Counted from the stretch's first letter, positions 1 to 9,092 are shown. The stretch: 64,000 nt of DNA from Variovorax sp. RA8 (GCF_901827175.1 NZ_LR594663.1:1-64000), one strand, 5' to 3'. Translations and numbers: made by a program. Notes: generated by a model from the letters alone, not told the origin.

Positions 1-1197
1 GTGGACATCAAGCAAACCATACGTCGACAGAATCTCGAGGACATCGAGCACCAGGCGCACAAGATTGCCGGCATGATGGACCGCATCCGCTCGGCCATGC
101 TGGCACCCACGGCGGTCAAGACGGCACCCACCTTGAAGGCCGTGCAACTGGCGGACCTGTGCGGCGTCGACAAGTCCAAGATCGCCTATCGCTTGACGCG
201 TGGAGATCTGCCCGCCGGCGAGATCCATGGCAACAGCCGGGAATGGACGATGGCGCAGGCGCAGACCTGGGCGCGCGAGTTGCGCGCAGAGCACCTGCGC
301 CCCGACGGTGCGGCCGGCATCACGATCACAGTCGCGAACTTCAAAGGCGGTGTCGCCAAGACCACGTCCGCCGTCACGCTCGCGCAAGGACTGTCGATGC
401 GCGGGCACCGGGTCCTGCTCGTCGACCTGGACCCCCAGGGTTCGGCGACCACCCTCTTTGGCGTGTTGCCGGATGCGGAGGTGGAGACGGAGCACACGGC
501 GATGTCGCTTTTCACAGGCGAGGAGGAGAACCTCAAGTACGCGATCCGCTCCACCTACTGGCCGTCGATCGACCTGGTGTGTGCCGCCCCCCTGCTTTAC
601 GGCGCGGAGTTCCATCTTCCGGCGCGCCAGGCGCGCGACCCCGGCTTCGAGTTCTGGCGCGTGCTCGACCGCGGCCTGGACCTGCCGCGCGAGGAATACG
701 ACGTCATCGTCATCGACACCCCGCCCTCCCTCAGCTACGTGACCATCAATGCGCTGATGGCCGCGGACGGCGTCATCATGCCCTTGCCCCCCTCGGCGCT
801 GGACTTCGCGAGCTCCGCGCAATTCTGGGATCTGTTCTCGGACCTGTGCAACCAGCTGGTGCGCAGCCGCGGCAAGGACAAGAGCTTCGAGTTCATCGAT
901 GTGCTGCTGTCCCGGGTCGAGGCATCAGACACCGCGAGTTCGGTGGTGCGCCAGTGGGTGCTCGAGGGCTACGGGGACAAGGTGCTGCCGATCGAGATCC
1001 CCAAGACCGCCGTGGCGGCAACGGCCAGCGCGGAGTTCGGCACGGTCTACGACCTGCCACGCGGGTCCGTGAACTCGAAGACCTTCTCCCGGGCCCGGGT
1101 CGCCTACGACCGGATGTGCGAACTGATCGAGCAGCAGATCGAGGCCGTGTGGGCGCGCCAGGTTGCAGAACGACAAATCCTTGAAACGGCGGTCTGA
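1..1197 (+). CDS. parA: ParA-family partition ATPase
   Basis: Walker-type ATPase that would move or position replicon copies together with ParB. Residues 115-122 read KGGVAKTT (deviant Walker A), and VDLDPQGS follows at about 141-148 (Walker A'). Residues 40-100 look like an N-terminal winged-helix DNA-binding segment, as in the long autoregulating plasmid ParA proteins; 398 aa fits that class. The visible start is GTG at base 1, so the true start could lie outside the window. The stop is 1 bp before the parB ATG, implying one operon. Family is confident; the replicon type is inferred. Confidence 0.93.
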   Translation: MDIKQTIRRQNLEDIEHQAHKIAGMMDRIRSAMLAPTAVKTAPTLKAVQLADLCGVDKSKIAYRLTRGDLPAGEIHGNSREWTMAQAQTWARELRAEHLRPDGAAGITITVANFKGGVAKTTSAVTLAQGLSMRGHRVLLVDLDPQGSATTLFGVLPDAEVETEHTAMSLFTGEEENLKYAIRSTYWPSIDLVCAAPLLYGAEFHLPARQARDPGFEFWRVLDRGLDLPREEYDVIVIDTPPSLSYVTINALMAADGVIMPLPPSALDFASSAQFWDLFSDLCNQLVRSRGKDKSFEFIDVLLSRVEASDTASSVVRQWVLEGYGDKVLPIEIPKTAVAATASAEFGTVYDLPRGSVNSKTFSRARVAYDRMCELIEQQIEAVWARQVAERQILETAV

Positions 1198-1198
1198 C

Positions 1199-2266
1199 AT
1201 GGGTCTGAAGGACAAGGCATCCAAGATCGATTTCGCATCCATCATGCCGAGCGCGCAACCGCTGCCGGACGCCGTCAAGCCGAAGACGGCACCGGGCGCG
1301 ATGATGGCATTCGCCAACGACCAGCGCTCGGAGTTGCTGCGCGAGAACGAGGAACTGCGGGCACGGGCGGCCCAGGCCGGCGAGCTGGAAGGGCGCTTGA
1401 ACGAGGTCAGCGCGGAGCTGCGCACCTGGGACGGCGCGCTGCCCGCGCGACCCCTCGACACCGCGCAGATCGCCCGCAGCGAGTTCGCCAACCGGCACGA
1501 GTCGGCCTTCGTGGGAAAAGCCTTCGAGGACTTCAAGCGCGAGATCCAGGAAGCAGGTCGCAATTCCCAGCCCATCAAGGTGCGCGCGATCGCCAAGCCG
1601 GCAGAAGGGGCCAAGTACGAACTGGTGTTCGGCCATCGCCGCTATGAAGCATGTCGGCAGCTGGGCATCCCGGTGTGGGCGGTGGTGGAGAACCTGGACG
1701 ACCGGGCGTTGGTCGAGGAAATGGACCGTGAAAACCGCGGCCGGGCCGACCCGTCCCCGTGGGAGCAGGGGATGACCTACCTGCGCGCGCTCGACAAAGG
1801 GGTCTATCCCTCCAACCGCCAGATGGCTGCGGCACTCGGCGTGGATATCAGCAACCTCGGCAAGGCGCTGGTCCTGGCAAAGCTGCCGCCGGAGGTGGTC
1901 GCGGCCTTCCCGACGCCGCAGTCGATCCAGCTCGCCTGGGCCACGGATCTGGGCCGGGCCATGCAGGAGGACGAGCAGGGGGTGCTCGCGCGAGCGCGGG
2001 CGCTGAATGCGCAGAAGGAAACGGAGCAGGGCGCCCTTTCCGCCAAGAGCGTGTTTTCCCGGCTGGTGTCGCCGCCCGGCAGCGGGCCGGAGGCTTCGGC
2101 CACGCCGGCCCAGGCCGCGCACGTATTCCGCGTCGGCGGCCAGAAGGTGGGCACCCTCAGGTTCGATGCAGTGGGCCGTCCCTCGATGAGGCTGTCGGTC
2201 AAGCTGTCCGGCGAGAAGCAGCAAGCCCTGCTGAAGGCACTTCAGGGGTTCGTCGACGCGCTTTAG
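1199..2266 (+). CDS. parB: ParB/Spo0J-family centromere-binding protein
   Basis: Partner of ParA, expected to bind a centromere and load on DNA. The central part carries ParB/KorB-like sequence: FGHRRYEACRQLG, a region around MDRENRGRADPSPWEQG, and a helix-turn-helix near SNRQMAAALGVDISNLGKAL. I chose the ATG at 1199, directly after the parA stop. An in-frame ATG at 1163 lies inside parA and would add 12 residues. At 355 aa it is slightly long, with a charged coiled-coil-like stretch at about residues 40-70. Two palindromes start about 25 and 110 bp downstream. Confidence 0.93.
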   Translation: MGLKDKASKIDFASIMPSAQPLPDAVKPKTAPGAMMAFANDQRSELLRENEELRARAAQAGELEGRLNEVSAELRTWDGALPARPLDTAQIARSEFANRHESAFVGKAFEDFKREIQEAGRNSQPIKVRAIAKPAEGAKYELVFGHRRYEACRQLGIPVWAVVENLDDRALVEEMDRENRGRADPSPWEQGMTYLRALDKGVYPSNRQMAAALGVDISNLGKALVLAKLPPEVVAAFPTPQSIQLAWATDLGRAMQEDEQGVLARARALNAQKETEQGALSAKSVFSRLVSPPGSGPEASATPAQAAHVFRVGGQKVGTLRFDAVGRPSMRLSVKLSGEKQQALLKALQGFVDAL

Positions 2267-2291
2267 CGGCAACTGCAGAGCGTCGAAGTTG

Positions 2292-2314
2292 GGGGGTAGT
2301 TTCAAACTACCCCC
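2292..2314. repeat. Palindrome copy 1 (candidate parS and/or terminator)
   Basis: Perfect inverted repeat: arms GGGGGTAGTTT and AAACTACCCCC around a single C, followed by seven T (2315-2321). With the T run it could terminate parAB transcripts. A second copy without a T run lies 85 bp downstream (centre to centre), so a protein-binding role is at least as likely. The core GTTTC-AAAC resembles half-sites of Spo0J-type parS, but has no CACGTG-like centre. Confidence 0.6.
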
Positions 2315-2377
2315 TTTTTTTCGCACCTTGGCTGAGTGCGCAAGTGCCAAAGCAGTAAAGCAGGGCGCGCCCGGTCA

Positions 2378-2398
2378 GGGGTAGTTTCAAACTACCCC
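2378..2398. repeat. Palindrome copy 2 (candidate parS)
   Basis: Second copy of the same palindrome: arms GGGGTAGTTT and AAACTACCCC around C. It lacks a poly-T tail, so it is not a terminator. Its position between parB and the convergent gene at 2555-3316 suits a ParB-binding site, by inference. Confidence 0.55.
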
Positions 2399-2554
2399 CT
2401 CACGTCAACATGAATAGCCCTGCGTAATGCATGGTGCCCGAGCCAATCCCCTCGGGGTTAGCCGCCTCGGCAGGCGCGGTGAGAGTGCGAGAGCGCCGCG
2501 TTGCGGGGCCTTCCAGATGTGCCGCAGCCACAGGTGGTAACCGAGTCCGCACGG

Positions 2555-3316
2555 CTATTGCCGGGCGCGATCCGCCTCGATGCGTTGCAGTGCCGTGAGG
2601 ATCTCTGACAGGGTGGATTTCATGACGCCCATGTCCCGGTCGCGGCGAGCCTCGACCAGCGGGTCCACGCCGCTCGGTCTTCCTCCAGCCAGCGCGTCCT
2701 TGGCGTGTGCCACGGCGTCGTCAAGCCGAGTGATCAGGTTGTTGCGCAGCGCCGTAAACTGCGCGACCTCCCGCTTGAGTGCGTTGACGTCGTGGGCCAG
2801 CGCAGCCAGCTGGAGCTCGATCTGCTCGAGCGCGGCTACGCCGGCCCCGGGCACACCGCCGTCAGACGAGGCAGGTGCCGGCGGTGTGGCAACGATGGCC
2901 TGTCCCAGGGCGCTGCGCAGATGGTCGGCCGTACGCGCCACCACCAGCTCCACCACGGCCTGGTTGTCGGAGTCCGCGAGAAAAGGCCAGAGTTCATAGA
3001 CACGGGCGAGCGCCCGGGCCGTGCTAAGTTGCAGGCCCGGGCGGCCCGCCCGTCGGGGCCGCTGCAAGGCTGCCTGGACGACGGAGGAGGGCGATTGGGC
3101 TGCGGCGACCTCGTCCTCGGCCGCCACGCAGGACCTGAAGGCGCCCGCAGCGCTCCACTTCTTCAGCAGGGACTCGGTTGGTGCACGAACCCCATGCACC
3201 AAGGTCAGGATGCGCGCAAGCTCGGCCAGGGTGCAGACCGGCGGCCAGCCGCAATCGCGCTGGGCGTCCGGTGTTCCGGCATCGACGGGATCGATCCAGG
3301 CAGCAGCTTCAGTCAT
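2555..3316 (-). CDS. Hypothetical KfrA-like replicon protein (HTH plus coiled coil)
   Basis: 253 aa, not matched to a precise family. The first about 60 residues (CTLAELARILTLVHG, then ESLLKKWSAAGAF) resemble a small DNA-binding domain. The C-terminal half, from about residue 160, is predicted alpha-helical with heptad-like spacing (LEQIELQLAALAHDVNALK). That architecture, beside parAB and facing it, recalls KfrA-type plasmid proteins. An operator-like repeat lies 28 bp upstream of its start. Function is inferred only from architecture and neighbours. Confidence 0.65.
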   Translation of the reverse strand: MTEAAAWIDPVDAGTPDAQRDCGWPPVCTLAELARILTLVHGVRAPTESLLKKWSAAGAFRSCVAAEDEVAAAQSPSSVVQAALQRPRRAGRPGLQLSTARALARVYELWPFLADSDNQAVVELVVARTADHLRSALGQAIVATPPAPASSDGGVPGAGVAALEQIELQLAALAHDVNALKREVAQFTALRNNLITRLDDAVAHAKDALAGGRPSGVDPLVEARRDRDMGVMKSTLSEILTALQRIEADRARQ

Positions 3317-3343
3317 GGCGAGAAGCCATCGGAGTGGCTATTT

Positions 3344-3358
3344 GGTTACTTGATAACC
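3344..3358. promoter_or_regulatory. Operator-like inverted repeat upstream of the KfrA-like gene
   Basis: GGTTA-CTTGA-TAACC: perfect 5-bp arms with a 5-bp spacer, in an AT-rich patch immediately upstream of the minus-strand start at 3316. It could be the autoregulatory site of the gene product. Too short to be certain. Confidence 0.35.
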
Positions 3359-3721
3359 TAATTATGGCGGCAACCTCGATTCGAGCACAACATCTTGCTC
3401 CAAGTCATTGATTTTCGTGAAACATCGGCGACTGGATTGGCAGAAATATGCGCTAAGTCGTTGTCCCTTAAGAGAAAATTCTTGTGGCCCCGAAAGCCGT
3501 GAAACATCGCGAAACGGGGTGGTAACGGTTGCGCCAGCAAGGGCGACCCTGGCAATGCGCAGCCGAGCCCAACAGCGTTCGACGTCCGAGCGTCGAGCCG
3601 ATGGGGCGGGGCTCCAGGGGCTGAACAAGCCTTGTGGCACATTTCCGTCCTGCGAAGCAGTGACCGAAACAAAGCCGACCGCGACCGGACGCTCTCCCCG
3701 ACCTCCAGACGACCGTCGAAA

Positions 3722-3889
3722 ATGGAACTCATCGTCATCAAGGTTGGCCTGGATGCCGGACTGATCGGTGCCGATTTGTTCACCATGCTCCTTGTGATGG
3801 CGCTGGTCACGACGGCCGCCGCCGGGCCGTTGCTGTCGTTGATCGGCCGCAAGAGCCTGGAGGCGGTGGACCAGGCCGCACGAACCTAG
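3722..3889 (+). pseudogene. C-terminal remnant of a cation:proton antiporter (Kef/NhaP type)
   Basis: About 55 codons reading MELIVIKVGLDAGLI and then LFTMLLVMALVTTAAAGPLL, the last transmembrane part of monovalent cation:proton antiporters of the CPA2 (Kef) type. All upstream transmembrane segments and the rest of the gene are missing, and the preceding sequence in this frame is not antiporter-like. It is a deletion stump in front of another broken gene. Confidence 0.6.
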
Positions 3890-3937
3890 GGTGGCGAGGT
3901 TCGCGCCACCCCTTCGAATCAAAAGACAGAATTCTTC

Positions 3938-4985
3938 ATGGATGCAAGGCGGGAGTGCGATGTTCTGGTGATCGGCGGCGGGCCGGCAGGTTCGACGATC
4001 GCGACGTTGCTGGCGCAGGAAGGCCGCCCCGTGGTGCTCCTGGAAAAGGACCATCACCCCCGCTTTCATATCGGCGAATCGCTGCTGCCGGGCAATGTCG
4101 AGCTGTTCGAGCAACTCGGCGTGCGCGACCAGGTCGAGAAGATCGGGATGCCGAAGTTCGGCATCGAGTTCGGCCGCCGGACCTGGACTAAGAAGAACCC
4201 CGACCACAACAGCACGGCGCTCTTCGGGCCACTTCCGCAACGCCCGCAGGCTGGAAGGTCGGCGCGAGGGCAACATCAGCATCTGCTGGTTCGAGCATGG
4301 CTGGTTCTGGTTCATCCCGCTGGCCGACGGCACGACCAGCGGCGGCGCCGTGTGTTGGGCCTACTACCTCAAGGCGCGCGACAAGCCGCTGAAGGACTGC
4401 TTCTACGACACCATCGCGCTATGCCCCGAACTGAAGGACCGGCTGAAGGACGCCGCGCTCGTCGACGACAAGGTGCATGCCACGGGCAACTTCTCGTATT
4501 CCAGCACGCACGCGACCGGCGAGCGCTACCTGATGGTGGGCGACGCCTACACCTTCATCGACCCGATGTTTTCCTCGGGCGTGTTCCTCGCGACGCAAAG
4601 CGCCTTCGACGGCGCCAAGCTGGTTGCCACCGCGCTTGACCGCCCGGGCGAACTCGCGGCGGCGCGCGCCGGACTCGAACAGCGCATGCGCGTGGGCCCG
4701 CGTGACTACTCGTGGTTCATCTACCGTGTGACCAACCCGACGATCCGGGACATGTTCACGCACCCGAACAGCGCGTTCAACGTCAAGCAGGGCTTGATGT
4801 CGCTCCTAGCCGCCGACATCCATCACGGCGCCCGCTACCGGCGCTCGCTGTTCATGTTCAAGGTGGTGTACTACTTTGTGTCACTGTTGAACTGGCGCCG
4901 CACCTTTGCAGGCTGGAAGCGCCACCGCTTCAACATCCGCGACATGGGGCCGCTGCGTGGAGAGACGATTCAACCGTCGGATTGA
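3938..4985 (+). pseudogene. FAD-dependent oxidoreductase (tryptophan-halogenase family), broken
   Basis: The N-terminus has the FAD-binding signature [18 protein letters not shown], then [15 protein letters not shown]. The C-terminal part ([36 protein letters not shown]) is well conserved for the family. Two lesions are visible. About 90-100 residues are missing between FGIEF and [10 protein letters not shown] (around 4170). An extra G at 4226-4228 then shifts the frame, so HNSTALFG continues as [10 protein letters not shown] only one frame over. The product cannot be functional as it stands. Confidence 0.8.
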
Positions 4986-5500
4986 GGCAGGCGATCGGTC
5001 TGCATGAGTCGCACGACTTGACGAGCAGCTGCCAGCGCTGCCCCCAGCAACCGGGCAGTCGCATGGCTGGACGTTGGGAACGTGCCGTGGGCAGCAGAAT
5101 TCAGGCCCAACGCCGGCCGGGTTCTCTAATAGTGGTGATCGACCCAGCGTATAGCGCCAGTGCGGAGCTTCTGCAGCAGTTGTGTGCCTTCTCTTCCCGG
5201 TCCCCAGCGCGACAGGATGCATCGAGCACCGATCTGAATCGAAGTTCGGCGCGCAAGTGGCGCCGCGCTTGCTGCCCAGCGAGCACCGAGCGATGATTAC
5301 AGGGGACGCTCCCACCGTCAAAGCAAATGCTCACTTTTCTCGAGGGCCAGGCAGGCAGCAACCCCCACTTGGTTCTCCCAGCAGCCTCAGGAGTGAGTTG
5401 ATCGGGCACGGTGCAGATTTCCTAGACCCATTCAGCCCTGGGGCAAAGTTCGTACCCACTCACGAACGGCTGCGCCGCATCGGCGACCGTTTGATCGTCC
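4986..5500. other. Non-coding, decayed sequence
   Basis: No convincing gene. Bases 5305-5385 are a degenerate copy of the start region of the prephenate dehydratase-fold gene at 7644-7725, sharing the pattern GACGCTC..CACCG and AGGCAGGCAGCAACC followed by CCACTT. This is the trace of an old duplication. Nothing else recognisable was seen. Confidence 0.5.
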
Positions 5501-5812
5501 TCAGGAGCTGCGTCGACCCAACGTGCCCGCTCTCTCGATGGCTTTGCGAGCTCGCCATCCGGCCAGGTGCAACCATGAGCCCGCGCCTGGGGTGCGGAGT
5601 GCTCCTTCTTCTGGGTAGTGAAAGTGCAAGAGCTCGGCGCGTCCTTTTTCCGTGATCGCAAGAACCCTGGCGCCGCCTTCATGTGGTTCGTGCACCAATG
5701 CGATGACCAATCCAGCCTGGCGCAGGATCTTGACTGCATCAACATCCTTCGCATCGCTGAACGATTTTGGAAGCGGTGTGGCGGCGACCTGCCTCAGGAA
5801 TTCAAGGGACAT
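5501..5812 (-). CDS. Small hypothetical protein
   Basis: 103 aa starting MSLEFLRQVAATPLPKSF, with ILRQAGLVIALVHEPH and ARVLAITEKGRAELL further on. The second half resembles a winged-helix "ITEKGR" tail seen in small DNA-binding or hypothetical proteins of Burkholderiales. I chose the ATG at 5812 because AGAGGAG lies 4-10 bases upstream; a longer frame to 6037 starts without such a site. Function unknown. Confidence 0.55.
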   Translation of the reverse strand: MSLEFLRQVAATPLPKSFSDAKDVDAVKILRQAGLVIALVHEPHEGGARVLAITEKGRAELLHFHYPEEGALRTPGAGSWLHLAGWRARKAIERAGTLGRRSS

Positions 5813-6102
5813 GACATCTCCTCTCGGGGAAACTTCAAAATTCGGCGGGGCAAAAGAATATCGCTGGGCGAAAGCTGGTGCAAGTCGGCTCGGAAAGGCC
5901 CGAAGGCGGGCCTTCGAAAAATGACGTTCGAGGCAATCTTGCATGGCAAGCAAGCTAGAAGAGAACATGCGCGCGCAAGCTCCTCGACAGCGCGTGTGTC
6001 GGCGGCAATGGCGCGATGCCGCGCTGATTTCGTACAAGGCATGAGTTGATTCGCCACGTGGTGGAAGGAAGACTGGGCCTCCGATCCACCACTTCTGCAG
6101 TC

Positions 6103-7152
6103 ATGACACTTGCGATTTTTCGTTCACCCGCCGCGCGCCTGATGTGCCTCCTGGGTGCGCTGGCCTGGGCCGGCGCCGCCTTCGCGCAGTCGACAGGCGC
6201 AAGCCGCACCGAGCCCCACCATCCCGGCGCTTCGGGCGCCACGCCACCGAAACTGAACTGGCCCACGCGGCCGGTGCGCCTTGTCGTCGGCTTCGGCGGC
6301 GGCTCGTCGCCGGATTTCGTGGCGCGCACGCTCGCCATCCCGATGGCCAGGGCTCTGGGGCAGCCGGTGGTGGTCGAGAACCATCCGGGCGCGAGCGGCA
6401 ACATCGCGGCGGAGATCGTCGCGAAGTCGACCGACAAACATACGGTCGGCATCCTCATCAACGGCAACTTGACCATCGCGAAGGTCCTCAATCCCGCAGT
6501 CCCGTACGACCCGCAGAAGGACCTCGTGCCGCTGAGCATCATCTGCACGGCCCCCCTGGTGCTCGCCACGACGCCGCAGGCCTCCAAGGCCGACGGCGCC
6601 GACTTCCTCGCCGCGGCGCGCGGCGCCGCCGGGCGCTGGAGCTACGGCTCCCCGGGCATCGGCACGATTGGCCACCTGGGCATGGAACTGCTCAAGTCCC
6701 GCACCGGGATCGGCGCGGTGCACGTGCCGTACCAGGGCAACCCGCAGGTCATCACCGGACTGGTCAGCGACCAGCTGCAGCTGGCACTGCTGCCGCCAGG
6801 CCTTGCCGACGTGCAGGTCAAGGCCGGAAAACTGCGCGCGATCGGCGTGACATCGGCGCGCCGGTCCGCGCTCGTGCCCGACTACCCAAGCCTCCAGGAG
6901 GCGGGCGTGAAGGACTTCGAAGTCGAGATCTGGACGGCCGCGGCAGCGCCTGCGAGCCTGCCTGCCCCGATCGTCCAGCGCCTGACCGAGGTTCTCCTGG
7001 AGGCCACCCGCTCGCCCGAGGTGCGGCAGAAGCTGTTCCAGCACGGCTACGAGGCGGTCGGCCTGTCGGGCGAGGCGCTGCAGCGCCGCGTGAAGGCGGA
7101 CACGGCAGCATTGGCCCAGATCATTTCGAGCCAGGGCATCAAGCTCGAGTAG
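6103..7152 (+). CDS. Bug/TctC-family tripartite tricarboxylate transporter substrate-binding protein
   Basis: Periplasmic solute receptor. The signal peptide is about residues 1-29 (positive start, then LMCLLGALAWAGAAFAQ). The mature protein has family features WPTRPVRLVVGF, LGQPVVVENHPGASGNIAAE and VPYQGNPQ. The start at 6103 is chosen because it gives a clean signal peptide; an ATG at 6046 would bury it. An unusually long spacer (about 20 residues) follows the cleavage site. It sits 11 bp ahead of the chorismate mutase gene, so it may feed that module. No TctA/TctB membrane genes are present here. Confidence 0.88.
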   Translation: MTLAIFRSPAARLMCLLGALAWAGAAFAQSTGASRTEPHHPGASGATPPKLNWPTRPVRLVVGFGGGSSPDFVARTLAIPMARALGQPVVVENHPGASGNIAAEIVAKSTDKHTVGILINGNLTIAKVLNPAVPYDPQKDLVPLSIICTAPLVLATTPQASKADGADFLAAARGAAGRWSYGSPGIGTIGHLGMELLKSRTGIGAVHVPYQGNPQVITGLVSDQLQLALLPPGLADVQVKAGKLRAIGVTSARRSALVPDYPSLQEAGVKDFEVEIWTAAAAPASLPAPIVQRLTEVLLEATRSPEVRQKLFQHGYEAVGLSGEALQRRVKADTAALAQIISSQGIKLE

Positions 7153-7163
7153 GCAGGCACAGC

Positions 7164-7577
7164 ATGAACCCGGAACAACCGCGCCGCGCCGGCGGCCACG
7201 ACACGCCGCTCGCCGCCAACCACACCAGCGATGCCACGGCGCTCACACAGCGCATGCAGGCAGCCCCCTGCAACGACCGGGATCCCATGGAGGTCCTGCA
7301 GGCGCTGCGCGACGAGCTCGACGGCCTGGACAGGACACTGCTCGAGACCCTTCGGCAGCGGCTCGCCTGCTGCTGCCGGATCGGCCTGCACAAGCGCGAC
7401 CATGCGATCCCTATGATGCAGCCCCACCGCATCGGCGTGGTGCAGGCCCGTGCGGCGGCATTTGCCGCCCAGCACGGCATGAGCCCGGCCTTCCTGCGTG
7501 CGATTTACGAGCTCATCATCACGGAGACCTGTCGCCTGGAGGATGAGATCATCGGCGACAAGCCGGGGCCCGCCTGA
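7164..7577 (+). CDS. Chorismate mutase type II (AroQ fold), ADC-mutase-like
   Basis: 137 aa. Residues from about 45 to 130 form an all-helical AroQ domain: LDGLDRTLLETLRQRLACCC, RIGLHKRDHAIPMMQPHRI, then ETCRLEDEII. The MMQPHRI segment and CCRIG.HKR are what I recall from 4-amino-4-deoxychorismate mutases (PapB type) as well as stand-alone chorismate mutases. It would convert chorismate to prephenate, or ADC to 4-amino-4-deoxyprephenate. The first about 40 residues are low-complexity and lack a signal peptide. It lies between the Bug receptor and the prephenate-processing gene. Confidence 0.8.
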   Translation: MNPEQPRRAGGHDTPLAANHTSDATALTQRMQAAPCNDRDPMEVLQALRDELDGLDRTLLETLRQRLACCCRIGLHKRDHAIPMMQPHRIGVVQARAAAFAAQHGMSPAFLRAIYELIITETCRLEDEIIGDKPGPA

Positions 7578-7664
7578 GAACGAGCCTAGCGTGGCGTGAC
7601 GGCTGGTCAATACGCCAGCCGGGGCCGGCGATGATCATCAAGTGACGCTCCACCGACAAAGCAC

Positions 7665-8285
7665 ATGCTCACCTTTTCGACACTGGGTCAGGCAGGCAGC
7701 AACCACCACTTCGTCCTCCAGCAGTACCTCGCCGCGCATGGGATCGAGGAGGTCAGCCGCATTCAGCTGTTCGACGACTTCCACGCCGGCGCGCGTGCGC
7801 TGATCGCCGGCGAGGCGGACTACCTGCTTCAATGCGCGGTCCATCCCGCGGCCGCCGAGATCACGGGCACTTACCGCACGGGCATGGCGGTGGTGGACGC
7901 CTTCATCTCGCCAAGCCGCCCCATGGCGCTGGTGCGTGCCACCCACAGCGAAGAAGGCGCCGGCAAGGTGGGGGTGCAGCCCGCCACCCAGACCTATGCC
8001 GACCTGTCGGCTTGGCCGGATGTGGTGCACGAGCCCACGGTGCTCGCAGTCCAGGCGGGCTTGAGCGAAGGACGCTATGGCGCGGGCGTCGTTTTCGCGG
8101 ACTTTGCGCAGAAGCACGGCGATCACTTCGAGGTGATCGAGCCTATCGGCACCGTCTGCGATGCATGGATCGTGTACGGGCGCGAAGCCGTGGACCAGGG
8201 CAGGGCGGTCGTCTGGAAGGACAGCCCGATCGCAAGACAGTTCCGGGATCGGATCGGACTGGCGTTGAACTCGGGAAATCGCTGA
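7665..8285 (+). CDS. Prephenate dehydratase-fold protein (BacA/prephenate decarboxylase-like)
   Basis: 206 aa beginning MLTFSTLGQAGSNHHFVLQQY, which parallels the TLGPxGT start of prephenate dehydratase and BacA-type prephenate decarboxylases. The rest (FDDFHAGARALIAGEADYLL, VVDAFISPSRPMALV) fits the two-lobed PBP2-like fold. No ACT regulatory domain is present and the length matches BacA. Next to a chorismate mutase, it probably acts on prephenate or an amino-prephenate. Catalytic residues cannot be confirmed by eye; a simple binding protein remains possible. A degenerate copy of its 5' end lies at 5305-5385. Confidence 0.6.
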   Translation: MLTFSTLGQAGSNHHFVLQQYLAAHGIEEVSRIQLFDDFHAGARALIAGEADYLLQCAVHPAAAEITGTYRTGMAVVDAFISPSRPMALVRATHSEEGAGKVGVQPATQTYADLSAWPDVVHEPTVLAVQAGLSEGRYGAGVVFADFAQKHGDHFEVIEPIGTVCDAWIVYGREAVDQGRAVVWKDSPIARQFRDRIGLALNSGNR

Positions 8286-8423
8286 AAGCAATCCTTCGAT
8301 CTGGGGGCGAAGGCGATCAGTGTCGGTCCGACGATCTCTGCGGCGCAGCCCCTCGATAGATAGCCGCTGGGCGCCCGGAATGCAGGTCCCGAGAGCTCGG
8401 GACCTGGCGCCGCGCTTCCCACC

Positions 8424-9092
8424 TTACTCGCGCATCGTGAATACGATCGAAAGATACTTCACCGGGCCGGCCTCGATCGCCTCGATACCGTGCAGGGCGG
8501 TGGCGTCGAACTGCAAGGAGTCTCCTGGCCCGAGCTTCACCACCTTCGCGCCGTATCGATAGGAGATCTGGCCTGAGAGAAGGTGAAGGAACTTGACACC
8601 CGGGTGCTGGAAGGTGACGTAGGGCTCTGCTTCTGGCAGTAGCGTTACCAGGTAGGGCTCGACGAAGAGGTTGCCCGAGAGCTGATGGCCAAGCAGCTCG
8701 TAGCGGTAGCCCGCTACGGCACCGATCCGATCCACCAGGATCCCGCGGCCTGCGGGTACATGCGAGAAGTCCGTCCGGCTGGACTGATCACTGAAAAAGC
8801 GTGAGACCGGCACGTCCAGGCCGGCGGCGATGCGCTCCAAGGTTTCAACGGACGGCGACACCAGACCGCGCTCGACCCGCGAGAGCATTGAACTTGAAAC
8901 ACCAGCAGTGGAGGCCAGTGCCCCACCGGAAGCGCCGGAGGCGATGCGCAGCGCGCGTATCTGCTGGCCGATGCGGGACGCTGATCTGCTGCGCGGCGGC
9001 GGATCCGCTGGAGATGGGCGGGCGTGAACGAACGCCGGCATCCGGAAGGGCCGGGAGGTCGGAAATGGCGAGGCAAGTTGTTTATCGACCAT
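8424..9092 (-). CDS. XRE-family regulator with C-terminal cupin domain
   Basis: 222 aa. Residues about 40-95 form a helix-turn-helix (IGQQIRALRIASG, then VSSSMLSRVERGLVSPSVET). The C-terminal 100 residues are a small cupin (FQHPGVKFLHLLSGQISYRY, KLGPGDSLQFDA), the usual HTH_3-cupin arrangement that senses a small ligand. It converges with the chorismate mutase/prephenate genes and is the likely local regulator. The N-terminal about 35 residues are proline-rich; a shorter start is possible. Confidence 0.88.
   Translation of the reverse strand: MVDKQLASPFPTSRPFRMPAFVHARPSPADPPPRSRSASRIGQQIRALRIASGASGGALASTAGVSSSMLSRVERGLVSPSVETLERIAAGLDVPVSRFFSDQSSRTDFSHVPAGRGILVDRIGAVAGYRYELLGHQLSGNLFVEPYLVTLLPEAEPYVTFQHPGVKFLHLLSGQISYRYGAKVVKLGPGDSLQFDATALHGIEAIEAGPVKYLSIVFTMRE

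Noticed and set aside
1163..1198. Upstream ATG for ParB
   Set aside because: It lies inside parA and adds a non-conserved leader; the ATG at 1199 directly after the parA stop is the usual arrangement.
893..2350. Long minus-strand reading frame opposite parB
   Set aside because: Low-complexity, Arg/His/Gly-rich translation typical of an antisense shadow in high-GC DNA; parB on the other strand has clear family sequence.
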